This document shows positions 1 through 6,749 of a stretch of 12,705 nucleotides of DNA, in pieces. Each line of letters starts with the position of its first letter. The stretch's first letter is position 1. This stretch comes from Candidatus Atribacteria bacterium 1244-E10-H5-B2. Lineage in GTDB: Bacteria; Atribacterota; JS1; SB-45; 34-128. The stretch lies in NCBI GenBank assembly GCA_003575245.1, contig NMQN01000125.1:1-12705 (forward strand), in the 5' to 3' direction. A model generated the notes under the pieces. The model was not told the origin of the DNA and ran no database searches. It saw nothing but the letters and a program-made list of their open reading frames with translations. The position numbers and the translations under genes were made by a program.

Positions 1-85
1 ACGGGGGGGCCTCTAAATTTTTGCCACCAGAGCGGTATTTGAGCGTTTTTTGGGGTAGATTATCAAGTGGAGATCCTTAGAACGA
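1..85. other. Left-edge non-coding sequence, no gene recognised
   Basis: This stretch begins with a run of seven G and contains no start codon with a ribosome binding site. One forward frame is open from base 3 to a TAG at 78-80, so the tail of an upstream gene cannot be excluded, but the 25 residues are not recognisable. The 10-mer TCTAAATTTT occurs at 12-21 and again at 103-112, just inside the promoter region. I see nothing else that can be supported. Confidence 0.3.
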
Positions 86-106
86 TAGAAGTTTGACAAA
101 CTTCTA
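86..106. promoter_or_regulatory. Perfect 9-bp dyad over the -35 box (candidate operator)
   Basis: TAGAAGTTT (86-94) and its exact reverse complement AAACTTCTA (98-106) flank a GAC centre, giving a 21-base palindrome. It covers the whole TTGACA -35 box at 93-98, so a dimer bound here would block RNA polymerase. Such dyads are typical binding sites for small helix-turn-helix dimers, and the next gene encodes one, so autoregulation is a reasonable inference. It could instead form an RNA hairpin in a transcript from further upstream. No U-tract follows, which argues against a terminator. Confidence 0.5.
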
Positions 107-121
107 AATTTTACATATAGT
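93..121 (+). promoter_or_regulatory. Sigma70-type promoter for the leader and XRE gene
   Basis: TTGACA (93-98) matches the -35 consensus exactly, and TATAGT (116-121) follows after an optimal 17-base spacer as a 5-of-6 match to the -10 consensus. Transcription should start near base 128, giving a 5' leader of about 178 bases before the ATG at 306. It is the best promoter match I can find in the window. Confidence 0.7.
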
Positions 122-127
122 ATTATT

Positions 128-305
128 AAAAGAACAAGCCCGCTATCATCCTTTGAACGAGATAAGCGGGCCCGAACGCGAGCCGAAGTCCTTTACTGTT
201 CCTCGAGCTCTTAACTTATTATATCACATAAAGGATGAAAAACAATAAGGGGCTTGGCTTCGGTTAAGAAGACAGGCCTTTTTTATTAGGAGGCAAAGAG
301 GAAAA
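128..305 (+). ncRNA. Structured 5' leader, possible attenuator or riboswitch-like RNA
   Basis: The leader holds a hairpin with a one-base bulge (138-147 with 161-171, GC-rich stem). Its loop (ATCCTTT, 148-154) is perfectly complementary to AAAGGAT (230-236), so a pseudoknot is possible. Two later segments can pair with the terminator stem instead of letting it form: GCCGAAG (182-188) with CTTCGGT (258-264), and TCTTAAC (209-215) with GTTAAGA (263-269). This is the layout of a terminator/antiterminator switch. I do not recognise the conserved cores of the TPP, SAM-I, cobalamin, lysine, ykkC, yybP, ZTP or T-box classes. The pairings are seen in the sequence; regulation is inferred. Confidence 0.4.
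247..285 (+). terminator. Intrinsic terminator in the XRE leader
   Basis: Bases 247-261 pair with 268-282 in a 15-position stem with one G-A mismatch and several G-U pairs, closed by the GGTTAA loop, and a run of six T lies at 279-284. It lies between the promoter and the XRE ribosome binding site, so it can only be useful as a conditional (attenuation) terminator or as the end of a short leader RNA. Confidence 0.6.
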
Positions 306-554
306 ATGGTAATTAACCCGATTAAGAAAAGGAGAGAAGGGAAGGGGCTCACCCAAGCAAACCTAGCTCTCTTATTAGATATAACACAAATCTACGTTTC
401 ACAGTTTGAGACAGGAGGACTTGTCCCTTCTAAAAAACAGATCAAAAAGCTCGTTGAGATTCTGGACCTTGATGAAGAGACATTTAATAAAGAGCTTTCC
501 CAATTCTATCAGGCTAAAAAGAAAGAGCTAAAGAAACAAATAAAGGAGAGGTAA
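306..554 (+). CDS. Small XRE-family helix-turn-helix regulator
   Basis: This 82-residue protein is probably a cytoplasmic DNA-binding repressor. Residues about 5-53 match an HTH_3/XRE domain: a basic N-terminus (KKRREGKGLTQANLALLL), a recognition-helix region reading ITQIYVSQFETG, then a third helix and LVEILDLDEETF. The C-terminal 20 residues are a charged, Lys/Glu-rich helix (QAKKKELKKQ) that could extend or dimerise the protein. There is no effector or peptidase domain. AGGAGG (288-293) and a closer GAGG (298-301) precede the ATG. Expression should pass through the promoter and terminator-containing leader upstream, and the dyad over the -35 box may be its own operator. A degraded sister copy follows immediately. 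The target genes are unknown. Control of the downstream sugar cluster is possible but not shown by the sequence. The family call is solid, the role inferred. Confidence 0.85.
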   Translation: MVINPIKKRREGKGLTQANLALLLDITQIYVSQFETGGLVPSKKQIKKLVEILDLDEETFNKELSQFYQAKKKELKKQIKER

Positions 555-555
555 G

Positions 556-866
556 ATGATACTGAAATATCTCTGTAAAAAGTGTAGGGACTACCCAGGT
601 AGATATGGCTCTCCTGATAGGAGTCTCCCAGGTTCATATTTCCCAGTTTGAAACCGGGGGGACTCGTTCCTTCCGAGAAATACAGCAAAAAAATTACCGA
701 GATTCTGGGCATCAGTCCAGAAGATTTAGATAAAGAACTACACCAATTCTACGAGGAAAGAAAGAAGGAGTTAAAGAAAAGGATAGAGGGGGAACAAGGG
801 ATGCCAAAGTACCGGTGTAAAAGATTGTGGAATAGTTTTTTCTTGGCTCCTAATTTATTATATTGA
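556..866 (+). pseudogene. Frameshifted second copy of the small XRE regulator
   Basis: Starting at the ATG at 556, this stretch repeats the preceding gene in pieces spread over different frames. One frame gives an N-terminus beginning MILKYLCKKC. Another gives TTQVDMALLIGVSQVHISQF, matching LTQANLALLLDITQIYVSQF of the intact gene. After a six-G tract at about 655-660 the match jumps to a third frame reading LVPSEKYSKKITEILGISPE and ending with the same Lys/Glu-rich tail plus about 20 extra residues (stop TGA 864-866). At least two frameshifts are needed, one at the G tract, so it is most likely a decaying tandem duplicate. The ATG at 648 opens only the C-terminal piece and lacks the recognition helix. 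Sequencing error at the homopolymer could explain one shift but not both. Confidence 0.75.
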
Positions 867-1005
867 ATATAGGAAAAAAGACAAGAGAGAAGGTTAGTGC
901 TCATTAAGTAGTAAAGAATTTTTTTTCATCAGAAAAAACTACACACAAAGTATTGATACAAACGAGGCAATTCGAGTTATTGATAAGGTAAAGGGGAGGA
1001 TATGG
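867..1005. other. Intergenic region upstream of the catabolic cluster
   Basis: These 139 AT-rich bases should hold the promoter of the cluster, but no strong match is present. The best candidate -35 is TTGATA (953-958), with only a poor -10 around 976-982. ATTGATA recurs (952-958) and is half-repeated as ATTGATAAG near 979-987. A weak A/T hairpin (TTTTTTC at 921-927, ATCA loop, GAAAAAA at 932-938) may end transcription from the XRE pair. GGGGAGG (993-999) is the ribosome binding site of the next gene. Confidence 0.35.
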
Positions 1006-2160
1006 ATGAACAAAATCAAGGCAGGGATTATCGGAACCGGATTCGTTGGGGCGGTTCATGTTGATGCTGTCAGGCGTCTTGGGTTCGTTGAACTGGTTGC
1101 AGTTGCCGAGGCAAATGAGGAATTAGCGCAGGAAAAAGCAGCTAATTTCTATATTCCTCGCGCCTATGGAAACTACCTGGACCTCATTCACGATCTGGAT
1201 GTTCAGGTCGTCCACAATTGTACCCCCAATAATCTCCATCTAAAAATCAATACCGCCATCATCGAAGCCGGGAAACATATCTTCTCAGAAAAACCGTTAG
1301 GCATGAACCACTTCGAATCACACAAGATGCTTGAACTGGCTAAAAAACATCAGGTGGTGCATGGGGTGAATTTCAATTATCGGATGTATCCTCTGGTTCA
1401 GGATATGAAATGTCGTATCCAAAAAGGGGAATTAGGAAAAATCAATCTGGTCCACGGTTCATATTTACAAGATTGGTTATTCTACGATACTGATTATAAC
1501 TGGCGGGTAGAACCTGAAACCAGTGGGGCCACCCGGGCGATCGGCGATATCGGTTCCCATTGGTGTGACCTAGCCCAAATTGTTACCGGTCTTAAAATCA
1601 CCGAAGTCTTCGCTGATTTATCAACTATCATTCCAGTAAGGAAGAAATCAAAAATCGTCGAAACTTTCTCTAAAAACCGGCATCTCACCAATTATGAAGA
1701 AATTGATGTTAAAACCGAAGATTGGGGAGCAGTTTTAGTCCACTTTGAAAATGGAGCCAGAGGGGTTTTCTATGTCTCTCAGGTTTCCGCCGGAAGAAAA
1801 TGTTATTTCAACATCGAAATCAACGGATCAATCCAATCATTCTACTGGAATCAGGAAAAAGGAGATCGGATGTGGGTCGGCCATCGGAGCGAACCCAACT
1901 ATGCCATTATGAGGGACCCCAATCAGCTCGACCAGCAATGCCGGCGTTATGCCTTCGCACCCGGAGGCCATCCCGAAGGCTGGCTGGATAGTTTTAAAAA
2001 CAATCTCTATGCTTATTATCGCTATATTGCCGACGGGAAAAACATTGAAACTGAAAAACCAGATTTTGCCACCTTTTATGACGGCTACAGTATATCCTGC
2101 ATCATCGATGCCATTGCCGAGAGCCATCAAAAAGGAATGTGGATAAAAGTCAATTGCTAA
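1006..2160 (+). CDS. Gfo/Idh/MocA-family NAD(P)-dependent oxidoreductase
   Basis: This 384-residue protein has the usual length of the family, whose members oxidise or reduce hydroxyl groups of sugars and cyclitols (for example myo-inositol 2-dehydrogenase). The N-terminal Rossmann fold carries GTGFVG at residues 10-15 (GxGxxG), followed by the strand ending VAVAEANEE. EKPLGMN at 95-101 supplies the catalytic-type Lys96. GDIGSHWCDL at 180-189 supplies Asp181 and His185, with the D-xxx-H spacing of the Asp/His pair in Bacillus IolG. The C-terminal part is the alpha/beta substrate domain. GGGGAGG lies 6 bases before the ATG. The stop is followed after one base by the ribosome binding site of the DegT aminotransferase, so the two are surely co-transcribed and probably handle the same intermediate: one makes a ketone, the other exchanges it with an amine. 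The exact substrate cannot be read from sequence. GC content is higher than in genes from 3481 on. Confidence 0.88.
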   Translation: MNKIKAGIIGTGFVGAVHVDAVRRLGFVELVAVAEANEELAQEKAANFYIPRAYGNYLDLIHDLDVQVVHNCTPNNLHLKINTAIIEAGKHIFSEKPLGMNHFESHKMLELAKKHQVVHGVNFNYRMYPLVQDMKCRIQKGELGKINLVHGSYLQDWLFYDTDYNWRVEPETSGATRAIGDIGSHWCDLAQIVTGLKITEVFADLSTIIPVRKKSKIVETFSKNRHLTNYEEIDVKTEDWGAVLVHFENGARGVFYVSQVSAGRKCYFNIEINGSIQSFYWNQEKGDRMWVGHRSEPNYAIMRDPNQLDQQCRRYAFAPGGHPEGWLDSFKNNLYAYYRYIADGKNIETEKPDFATFYDGYSISCIIDAIAESHQKGMWIKVNC

Positions 2161-2173
2161 AGGAGGAGTGAAT

Positions 2174-3424
2174 ATGAAGATGAAACCAACCTTTGGAGGA
2201 CCAGGGGCCTATGTTATTGGAGAAGAAGAAAAACGAGAAGTGATGGAAGTCTTGGAATCAGGGTATCTTTTCCGTTATGGATCGGAAGATGATCCAAATT
2301 TTAAGCGAAAAGTGGTCACCTTAGAAAATGAGGTTGCCGATTTTATTAGAGTGAAACACGCAGTGGCGGTTAACAGCGGTACCAGTGCCTTGCTCACTTG
2401 TTTGGCCGCTCTCGGTATCGGACCGGGTGATGAAGTGATTGTTCCCGGATATACCTTCATTGCTTCCATATCTAGTATTATCATGTCTCGAGCAATACCG
2501 ATCTTGGCCGAAATTGATGAATCACTCACTCTCGACCCGGTCGATGTTGAAAAAAAGATTACCGATAAAACCAAAGCCATCATGCCGGTGCATATGTTGG
2601 GGAACCCGTGTAATATGGATATCATCATGGATATAGCACGTAAGCACCATCTCCTGGTGATCGAGGATTGCGCCCAGGCTGCCGGCGCATCATATCATGG
2701 GAAAAGAGTGGGAAGCATCGGTGACATTGCCGTTTTTTCACTTAATGTTTTTAAGACTATCAACGCTGGGGATGGCGGTATCGTGGTCACCGATAACTAC
2801 GCTTATTACGAACGAGCCTTTGCTTTTCATGATCAGGGACACAAACCCATGCGAATGGGAGTGGAGGTCGGAAAACGAAGTATCATCGGTTTGAACTTTC
2901 GAATGAACGAATTGACGGGGGCGTTTGCTCTGGCCCAGGTTCGGAAAATCAACCGTATTCTGGCAACCCTCCATGAGAAGAAAAATAAGTTGAAAACCGT
3001 AATTGCCGGGATCCCGGGAATTGGCTTTCGGAAAATCAATGATGAAAACGGGGAATGTGCCACCTTACTCACTTTACTCTTTAAAGACCAAGCCACCGCT
3101 GATGCCTTTGCAGAAAAAGCCGGCACTAAAACTTTGGCTCATTCTGGGTGGCATGTTTACAACTACATGGAACAGATTCTCCAAAAGAAAACCGCCACCA
3201 CCTATCCCTGCCCTTACGAATGCCCGGCGTATGGTAAAGATATTCAATATTATCCCCATATGCTTCCCCAAACTGACAATATTCTAAATCGAGCCATTAA
3301 TATCAGCGTCGGGGTGGTCGATAAAGGGTTGGGTTCAGGATTCGGGATCAATATTAACTCCACTGATGACGAAATCAATGCTGTGGCGGAAAAAATAGAA
3401 AAGTATATGAAAGAAATATCATGA
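2174..3424 (+). CDS. DegT/DnrJ/EryC1/StrS-family PLP aminotransferase
   Basis: The 416-residue product is a fold type I PLP enzyme of the sugar/cyclitol aminotransferase family. With the ATG at 2174, NSGTSALLTCL (about 67-77) is the phosphate-binding turn, VPGYTFIAS (90-98) is the conserved family block, EDCAQAAGA (164-172) carries the Asp that contacts the PLP pyridine nitrogen, and FSLNVFKTINAGDGG (188-202) carries the Schiff-base Lys194. I prefer ATG 2174 because AGGAGG at 2161-2166 gives a 7-base spacing. A GTG at 2168 lies almost on the ribosome binding site. Relatives usually transfer an amino group from Glu or Gln to a keto sugar or inosose (NtdA, StsC, WbpE types) and often pair with a Gfo/Idh dehydrogenase, as here. 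Within an import-and-degrade cluster the reaction may run towards deamination of an amino sugar or aminocyclitol; that direction is inference. Biosynthesis of a cell-surface amino sugar is the alternative. Confidence 0.88.
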   Translation: MKMKPTFGGPGAYVIGEEEKREVMEVLESGYLFRYGSEDDPNFKRKVVTLENEVADFIRVKHAVAVNSGTSALLTCLAALGIGPGDEVIVPGYTFIASISSIIMSRAIPILAEIDESLTLDPVDVEKKITDKTKAIMPVHMLGNPCNMDIIMDIARKHHLLVIEDCAQAAGASYHGKRVGSIGDIAVFSLNVFKTINAGDGGIVVTDNYAYYERAFAFHDQGHKPMRMGVEVGKRSIIGLNFRMNELTGAFALAQVRKINRILATLHEKKNKLKTVIAGIPGIGFRKINDENGECATLLTLLFKDQATADAFAEKAGTKTLAHSGWHVYNYMEQILQKKTATTYPCPYECPAYGKDIQYYPHMLPQTDNILNRAINISVGVVDKGLGSGFGININSTDDEINAVAEKIEKYMKEIS

Positions 3425-3480
3425 GTAAGTTTATTATTTAAAGTGAAAAAATTTATCGAAGGTATATGGAGGTAACTAAA

Positions 3481-4329
3481 ATGAAACTAAACAATATAGT
3501 TGTTGGATCTATGGGGTCGTATTTAGATTTTATTGATTTAGGATGGGAACCCGTTCTGAAAGGGATTGCCGAAGCAGGTTTTAAATATGTTGAGCTCAGT
3601 GCATCCCAAGAGTGGCAATCACATATAGACGTGAAAAAGATATCTAATGAAGATATAAAGCAGTTAAAAAAGCTTCTTGAAAAGTATGAGCTTACTCCAA
3701 TAGCTATAAGTGCACATTGTGATTTAACTTGTCGAGAGGGCTTTGAAGCTTTTCTACGACGAATGGACTTTGCTAAAGAATTTAATATTGAGTTTCTTAT
3801 TACTGGCACTGGCAAATGGATAGACGATAAAGACCTGGATAATTTTTACAAAAATATAGAAGATATTTCTGAATATGCGAAAAAGAATGACCAATTGGTA
3901 ACATTAGAGACACACGGAGACGGCAAGTCTGGAGAATCCCATACGGATTCTGGTAAATTGTACCTGCCAATTATAAAGCACATTAATAAAAAAAACATTC
4001 GGGTTTGTTATGATACCGGGAATGTAATTTATTATCAGGCGGTTCGACCCGAGGACGATATTTACCATATTGCGAAATATATTGGTTACATGCATCTTAA
4101 AGACAAAAACTATGGCAGAGGCGTCTGGAATTTTCCGGCTATTGGGCAAGGAACTATTAAATTTAGTCGCATATTTGACACTTTAAAAAATGTTGGATAT
4201 TCGGGACCTTTATCTGTAGAAATTGAACTTACCCCATCAACTACCCAAAAACATTGGGAAATTTCTGATTTCAATAAAGCTCATGTTCTATCATATGAGT
4301 TTCTTAAAAATTATTTTTCTTCTCTGTAA
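3481..4329 (+). CDS. Xylose-isomerase-like TIM-barrel sugar isomerase/epimerase (copy 1)
   Basis: The 282-residue protein belongs to the AP-endonuclease-2/xylose-isomerase-like TIM-barrel family (COG1082, IolE/IolH/tagatose-3-epimerase type). The four metal ligands of that family are visible: Glu143 (TLETHG), Asp178 (CYDTGN), His205 (YMHLKDK) and Glu247 or Glu249 (LSVEIE). IAEAGFKYVELSA (29-41) is the usual first-helix motif. I chose ATG 3481 because GGAGG lies about 8 bases upstream; an in-frame ATG at 3466 overlaps that ribosome binding site. Such enzymes epimerise or isomerise free keto sugars, or dehydrate inososes, with a divalent metal. It is clearly paralogous to the next gene. It begins after a 56-base gap and a drop in GC relative to the two preceding genes. 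Substrate unknown; a role on a ketone made by the dehydrogenase is inferred from context. Confidence 0.85.
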   Translation: MKLNNIVVGSMGSYLDFIDLGWEPVLKGIAEAGFKYVELSASQEWQSHIDVKKISNEDIKQLKKLLEKYELTPIAISAHCDLTCREGFEAFLRRMDFAKEFNIEFLITGTGKWIDDKDLDNFYKNIEDISEYAKKNDQLVTLETHGDGKSGESHTDSGKLYLPIIKHINKKNIRVCYDTGNVIYYQAVRPEDDIYHIAKYIGYMHLKDKNYGRGVWNFPAIGQGTIKFSRIFDTLKNVGYSGPLSVEIELTPSTTQKHWEISDFNKAHVLSYEFLKNYFSSL

Positions 4330-4385
4330 TATTTGTACACAACATTAATTTAAATATATTAAATTATTTTAAGGAGGATTTTTTA

Positions 4386-5210
4386 ATGAAAAGTAAAATA
4401 GGTGCCACTACTCTTTGCTATGCTGGTTTTAGTTTAGATGATGCCTTAAGAGGTATTGCCAAGGCAGGTATTAAATATGTTGAGCCTTCTGCAATGCATG
4501 AAAGTTGTGGAGCCCATTCAGAATTAACTGAACATATTATTCCGGAGAAAATGACCAAACAAGACTTAGAATCTCTAAAATATAAATTTAAAGACTATGG
4601 ACTTCAACCCATGAGTATAAGTGGGCATGCCAATCTGGTAGTAAAAGAAAGTGTTGAGGCGTTAAAAAGTAGAATAAATTTAGCTAAAGAAATTGGTGCT
4701 GAAATAGTGAATACGAAAGTTGGTGATCCATCGTCCGAAGAAGAAGTTAATATGTTTTATAACAATATTGCACAAATTGCCTATTTTGCTTCTCAAAATA
4801 ATGTAATTGTTGGGTTAGAGACTTCGGGTAGTTATTTCAACACTGCACAAAAAGCAGCTCCAATTTTGAAAAAAATCAATTCACCTTTTATTCGCCTCAA
4901 TTACGATACTGCTAATGTGATTTATTATGCTGGAGTTCGTCCTGAAGAAGATATTGAATATGGCATTGAATTTATTGCGCATATACATTTAAAAGACAAA
5001 ATTGGAGGTAAGGGAGAATTTAATTTCCCCTATCTAGGGAAAGGGAACATCGATTTTAAAAAAATATTTACCATTCTCCAAAGAAATCGTTTCGAAGGAC
5101 CGCTGAGTATTGAAGTCGAATTTGATGGAAAAAGAAAAGAAACTTTAGATGATGTAGATTATGCAGTCAAAAAATCATTTGAATTCTTAAAAAATATATT
5201 AAACATTTGA
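4386..5210 (+). CDS. Xylose-isomerase-like TIM-barrel sugar isomerase/epimerase (copy 2)
   Basis: This 274-residue protein has the same fold as its upstream neighbour, with matching ligands Glu145 (GLETSG), Asp174 (NYDTAN), His201 (HIHLKDK) and Glu243 or Glu245 (LSIEVE). The two align along their length, for example NVIYYAGVRPEEDI against NVIYYQAVRPEDDI and FNFPYLGKG against WNFPAIGQG, but residues 35-55 (SAMHESCGAHSELTEH) differ, which suggests different substrates for sister enzymes. AGGAGG (4372-4377) stands 8 bases before the ATG. It is very AT-rich in codon use. Two active-looking copies in one operon fit a pathway with two isomerisation or epimerisation steps, or an obligate hetero-oligomer. 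The family is clear, the reaction is not. Confidence 0.85.
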   Translation: MKSKIGATTLCYAGFSLDDALRGIAKAGIKYVEPSAMHESCGAHSELTEHIIPEKMTKQDLESLKYKFKDYGLQPMSISGHANLVVKESVEALKSRINLAKEIGAEIVNTKVGDPSSEEEVNMFYNNIAQIAYFASQNNVIVGLETSGSYFNTAQKAAPILKKINSPFIRLNYDTANVIYYAGVRPEEDIEYGIEFIAHIHLKDKIGGKGEFNFPYLGKGNIDFKKIFTILQRNRFEGPLSIEVEFDGKRKETLDDVDYAVKKSFEFLKNILNI

Positions 5211-5244
5211 ATTTATCCTGTATAAAATACATCGTTATAGAAAT

Positions 5245-5267
5245 GGAGGTGATATATGAAATTCTAA
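5245..5267 (+). other. Three-codon minigene (MKF) with a full-length Shine-Dalgarno
   Basis: GGAGGTGAT (5245-5253) is a 9-base match to the anti-Shine-Dalgarno end of 16S rRNA, better than that of any real gene here. It is followed at 5256 by ATG AAA TTC TAA. The minigene lies about 60 bases upstream of the solute-binding protein start. It may be a ribosome-loading or stalling leader affecting the highly expressed binding protein, or the remains of a lost gene start. Function is inference; the sequence is plain. Confidence 0.35.
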
Positions 5268-5326
5268 TTTAATAATCTTTAACGTTATGTTTAGTATATT
5301 CAAATTTAATAAGGAGGATTTATTAA

Positions 5327-6661
5327 ATGAAAAACAGAACTTTTTTAAAAATTACCTTTTTGATGATTTTTGTCAGTATAGTTTTTCTTTGTGCAAGCAC
5401 CGCCCTATCTCAAGAAAAAATTGCTTTAACTTTTTGGCATCATGAGACACCCGCACATCGTGTCAAGGCCTTTCAAACGGTCATTGATAAATTCGTTGAA
5501 AAAAATCCCAATATTCAAATTACCCAAGAAGTTGTCACCTGGGATGATGTATGGCCAAAAACATTAGCTGCTATTAGTGCGGGTACTACTCCTGATTTTC
5601 AGTTTGATCTACCAGAACTCAATATTTCTGCCTATCTTTCAGGAGGGCTCTTACCCCTCGATGATTTGATAAAAGAAATTGATGAAAAGCAAAGATTTTT
5701 TAAATCGGTGCTCGATCCTTACTATCACGATGAAAACTATTGGGGCGTACCGGTATGGCATATACCTTTTGCTTTAATATATCGTCCCAGTTTATTGGAA
5801 AAATACCTGGGAACTAATCAACCTCCATCGAATTGGACAGAATTGCTCGATTATGCTGAAAGACTAACTGTTGACACCGATGGTGACGGAAATGTGGATC
5901 TATTTGGAATGGGTTTGGTAGCGGGAAGGACACTATGTACTGCTGAGCAGATATGGCCCTTCTTAGCTCAAACTGGAGCCACTTTATTTGATGAAAAAGG
6001 AAACGTTAATTTTAATAGCCCTAATTCAGTGAAAGCAGTACAGATGTATAAAGATCTTTTTAAATATGCTCCGCCTGCTGCTACAGGTTGGGCTTGGGGC
6101 GAATTGGAAATGAACTTTTCCGCAGGCAATATAGCGATGATGCCTTATTTTGGGTCAGTGTTAAAAACATTTTATGAATCGGAAAACCAAGATCTTGCCT
6201 CTGCTGCCCTGCCCTATCCCGAAGAAGGTCAAAAAGGGACTCTGGTATACCCATCGGCCATCATGGTTTTTAAATCGGCAGAAGAAAAGGGACATTTAGA
6301 TGCAGTCAAGTCGTTTATCCGTTTTTTGATGGATCCCGAGAATAATTATCTTTTAACGGCTGTACAGGAACCCGGGTTATATCTACCAACAACCCTAGCC
6401 AATTTAGAAGCAAGTAATTTCTGGGACTACGGCCCCATCGCAGAGTATAAAGATTTTGTCCAGCCATTAGCAGATGCTGTAAAATATGGTAGTTTATTTG
6501 GGTTTACTTATGGCGCTAACAACTTGGCTATTGGAGCAATTTCAGGAGAATTGTTATTAGCGGATCTTGTTCAAAAAGCAGTAATAGAAGGGCTTTCGTC
6601 AGAAGAAGCAGTTAAATGGGCACATGAACGAATGGAAAAACTATCATCGGAACATAAATAG
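5327..6661 (+). CDS. ABC transporter extracellular solute-binding protein, family 1
   Basis: This 444-residue protein is the extracytoplasmic receptor of a CUT1-type carbohydrate importer. Residues 1-28 form a signal peptide: Lys/Arg start, hydrophobic core FLMIFVSIVFLC, then STALS-QEK as a plausible signal peptidase I site. Cys22 is not in a proper lipobox, so a secreted or periplasmic form is more likely than a lipoprotein. The mature part starts IALTFWHHE, typical of family 1. AAISAGTTPDFQF (81-93) and GVPVWHIPFALIYRPSLL (140-157) are the usual conserved blocks, and DTDGDGNVD (183-191) is an EF-hand-like calcium loop common in this family. AGGAGG (5312-5317) precedes the ATG by 9 bases. 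Two permease genes follow after a stable hairpin. The ligand cannot be named from sequence; neighbouring enzymes suggest a cyclitol, uronate or amino sugar. Confidence 0.9.
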   Translation: MKNRTFLKITFLMIFVSIVFLCASTALSQEKIALTFWHHETPAHRVKAFQTVIDKFVEKNPNIQITQEVVTWDDVWPKTLAAISAGTTPDFQFDLPELNISAYLSGGLLPLDDLIKEIDEKQRFFKSVLDPYYHDENYWGVPVWHIPFALIYRPSLLEKYLGTNQPPSNWTELLDYAERLTVDTDGDGNVDLFGMGLVAGRTLCTAEQIWPFLAQTGATLFDEKGNVNFNSPNSVKAVQMYKDLFKYAPPAATGWAWGELEMNFSAGNIAMMPYFGSVLKTFYESENQDLASAALPYPEEGQKGTLVYPSAIMVFKSAEEKGHLDAVKSFIRFLMDPENNYLLTAVQEPGLYLPTTLANLEASNFWDYGPIAEYKDFVQPLADAVKYGSLFGFTYGANNLAIGAISGELLLADLVQKAVIEGLSSEEAVKWAHERMEKLSSEHK

Positions 6662-6673
6662 ACATAAAATGAG

Positions 6674-6715
6674 CCGCAAAGAAAGAGATACTTTAAAGCA
6701 TCTCTTTCTTTGCGG
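6674..6715 (+). promoter_or_regulatory. Perfect 16-bp mRNA hairpin between binding-protein and permease genes
   Basis: CCGCAAAGAAAGAGAT (6674-6689) pairs exactly with 6700-6715, with a 10-base loop that itself contains the palindrome CTTTAAAG. No U-run follows directly, so complete termination is unlikely. In binding-protein-dependent importers such intergenic stem-loops protect the 3' end of the binding-protein message and thin transcription into the permeases, so the receptor is made in excess. That role is inferred from position. Confidence 0.65.
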
Positions 6716-6749
6716 ACACAATCTTTTCCTAAAGATGATAAATGATTAG

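Noticed and set aside
1..60. Possible insertion sequence end (the reverse strand reads GGTGGCAAAAATTTAGAGGC, vaguely like IS21-type ends)
   Set aside because: Only a loose resemblance from memory; no transposase, no terminal inverted repeat partner and no target duplication in the window.
128..305. Known riboswitch or T-box
   Set aside because: None of the conserved cores I know (T-box AGGGTGG, TPP, SAM-I, cobalamin, ykkC, ZTP, yybP) is present; kept as an unassigned structured leader.
648..866. Independent small gene from ATG 648
   Set aside because: It encodes only the C-terminal part of the XRE duplicate and its ATG-like start is created by the frameshift; better treated as part of the pseudogene.
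1837..2130. Minus-strand open frames inside the dehydrogenase, aminotransferase and fucose-isomerase-like genes
   Set aside because: They lie antisense to genes with full family motifs, lack ribosome binding sites and read as frame shadows.
5327..5413. Lipoprotein signal peptide with Cys22
   Set aside because: The residues before Cys22 are VFL, not a lipobox with a small residue at -1; a signal peptidase I site after ALS is more convincing.
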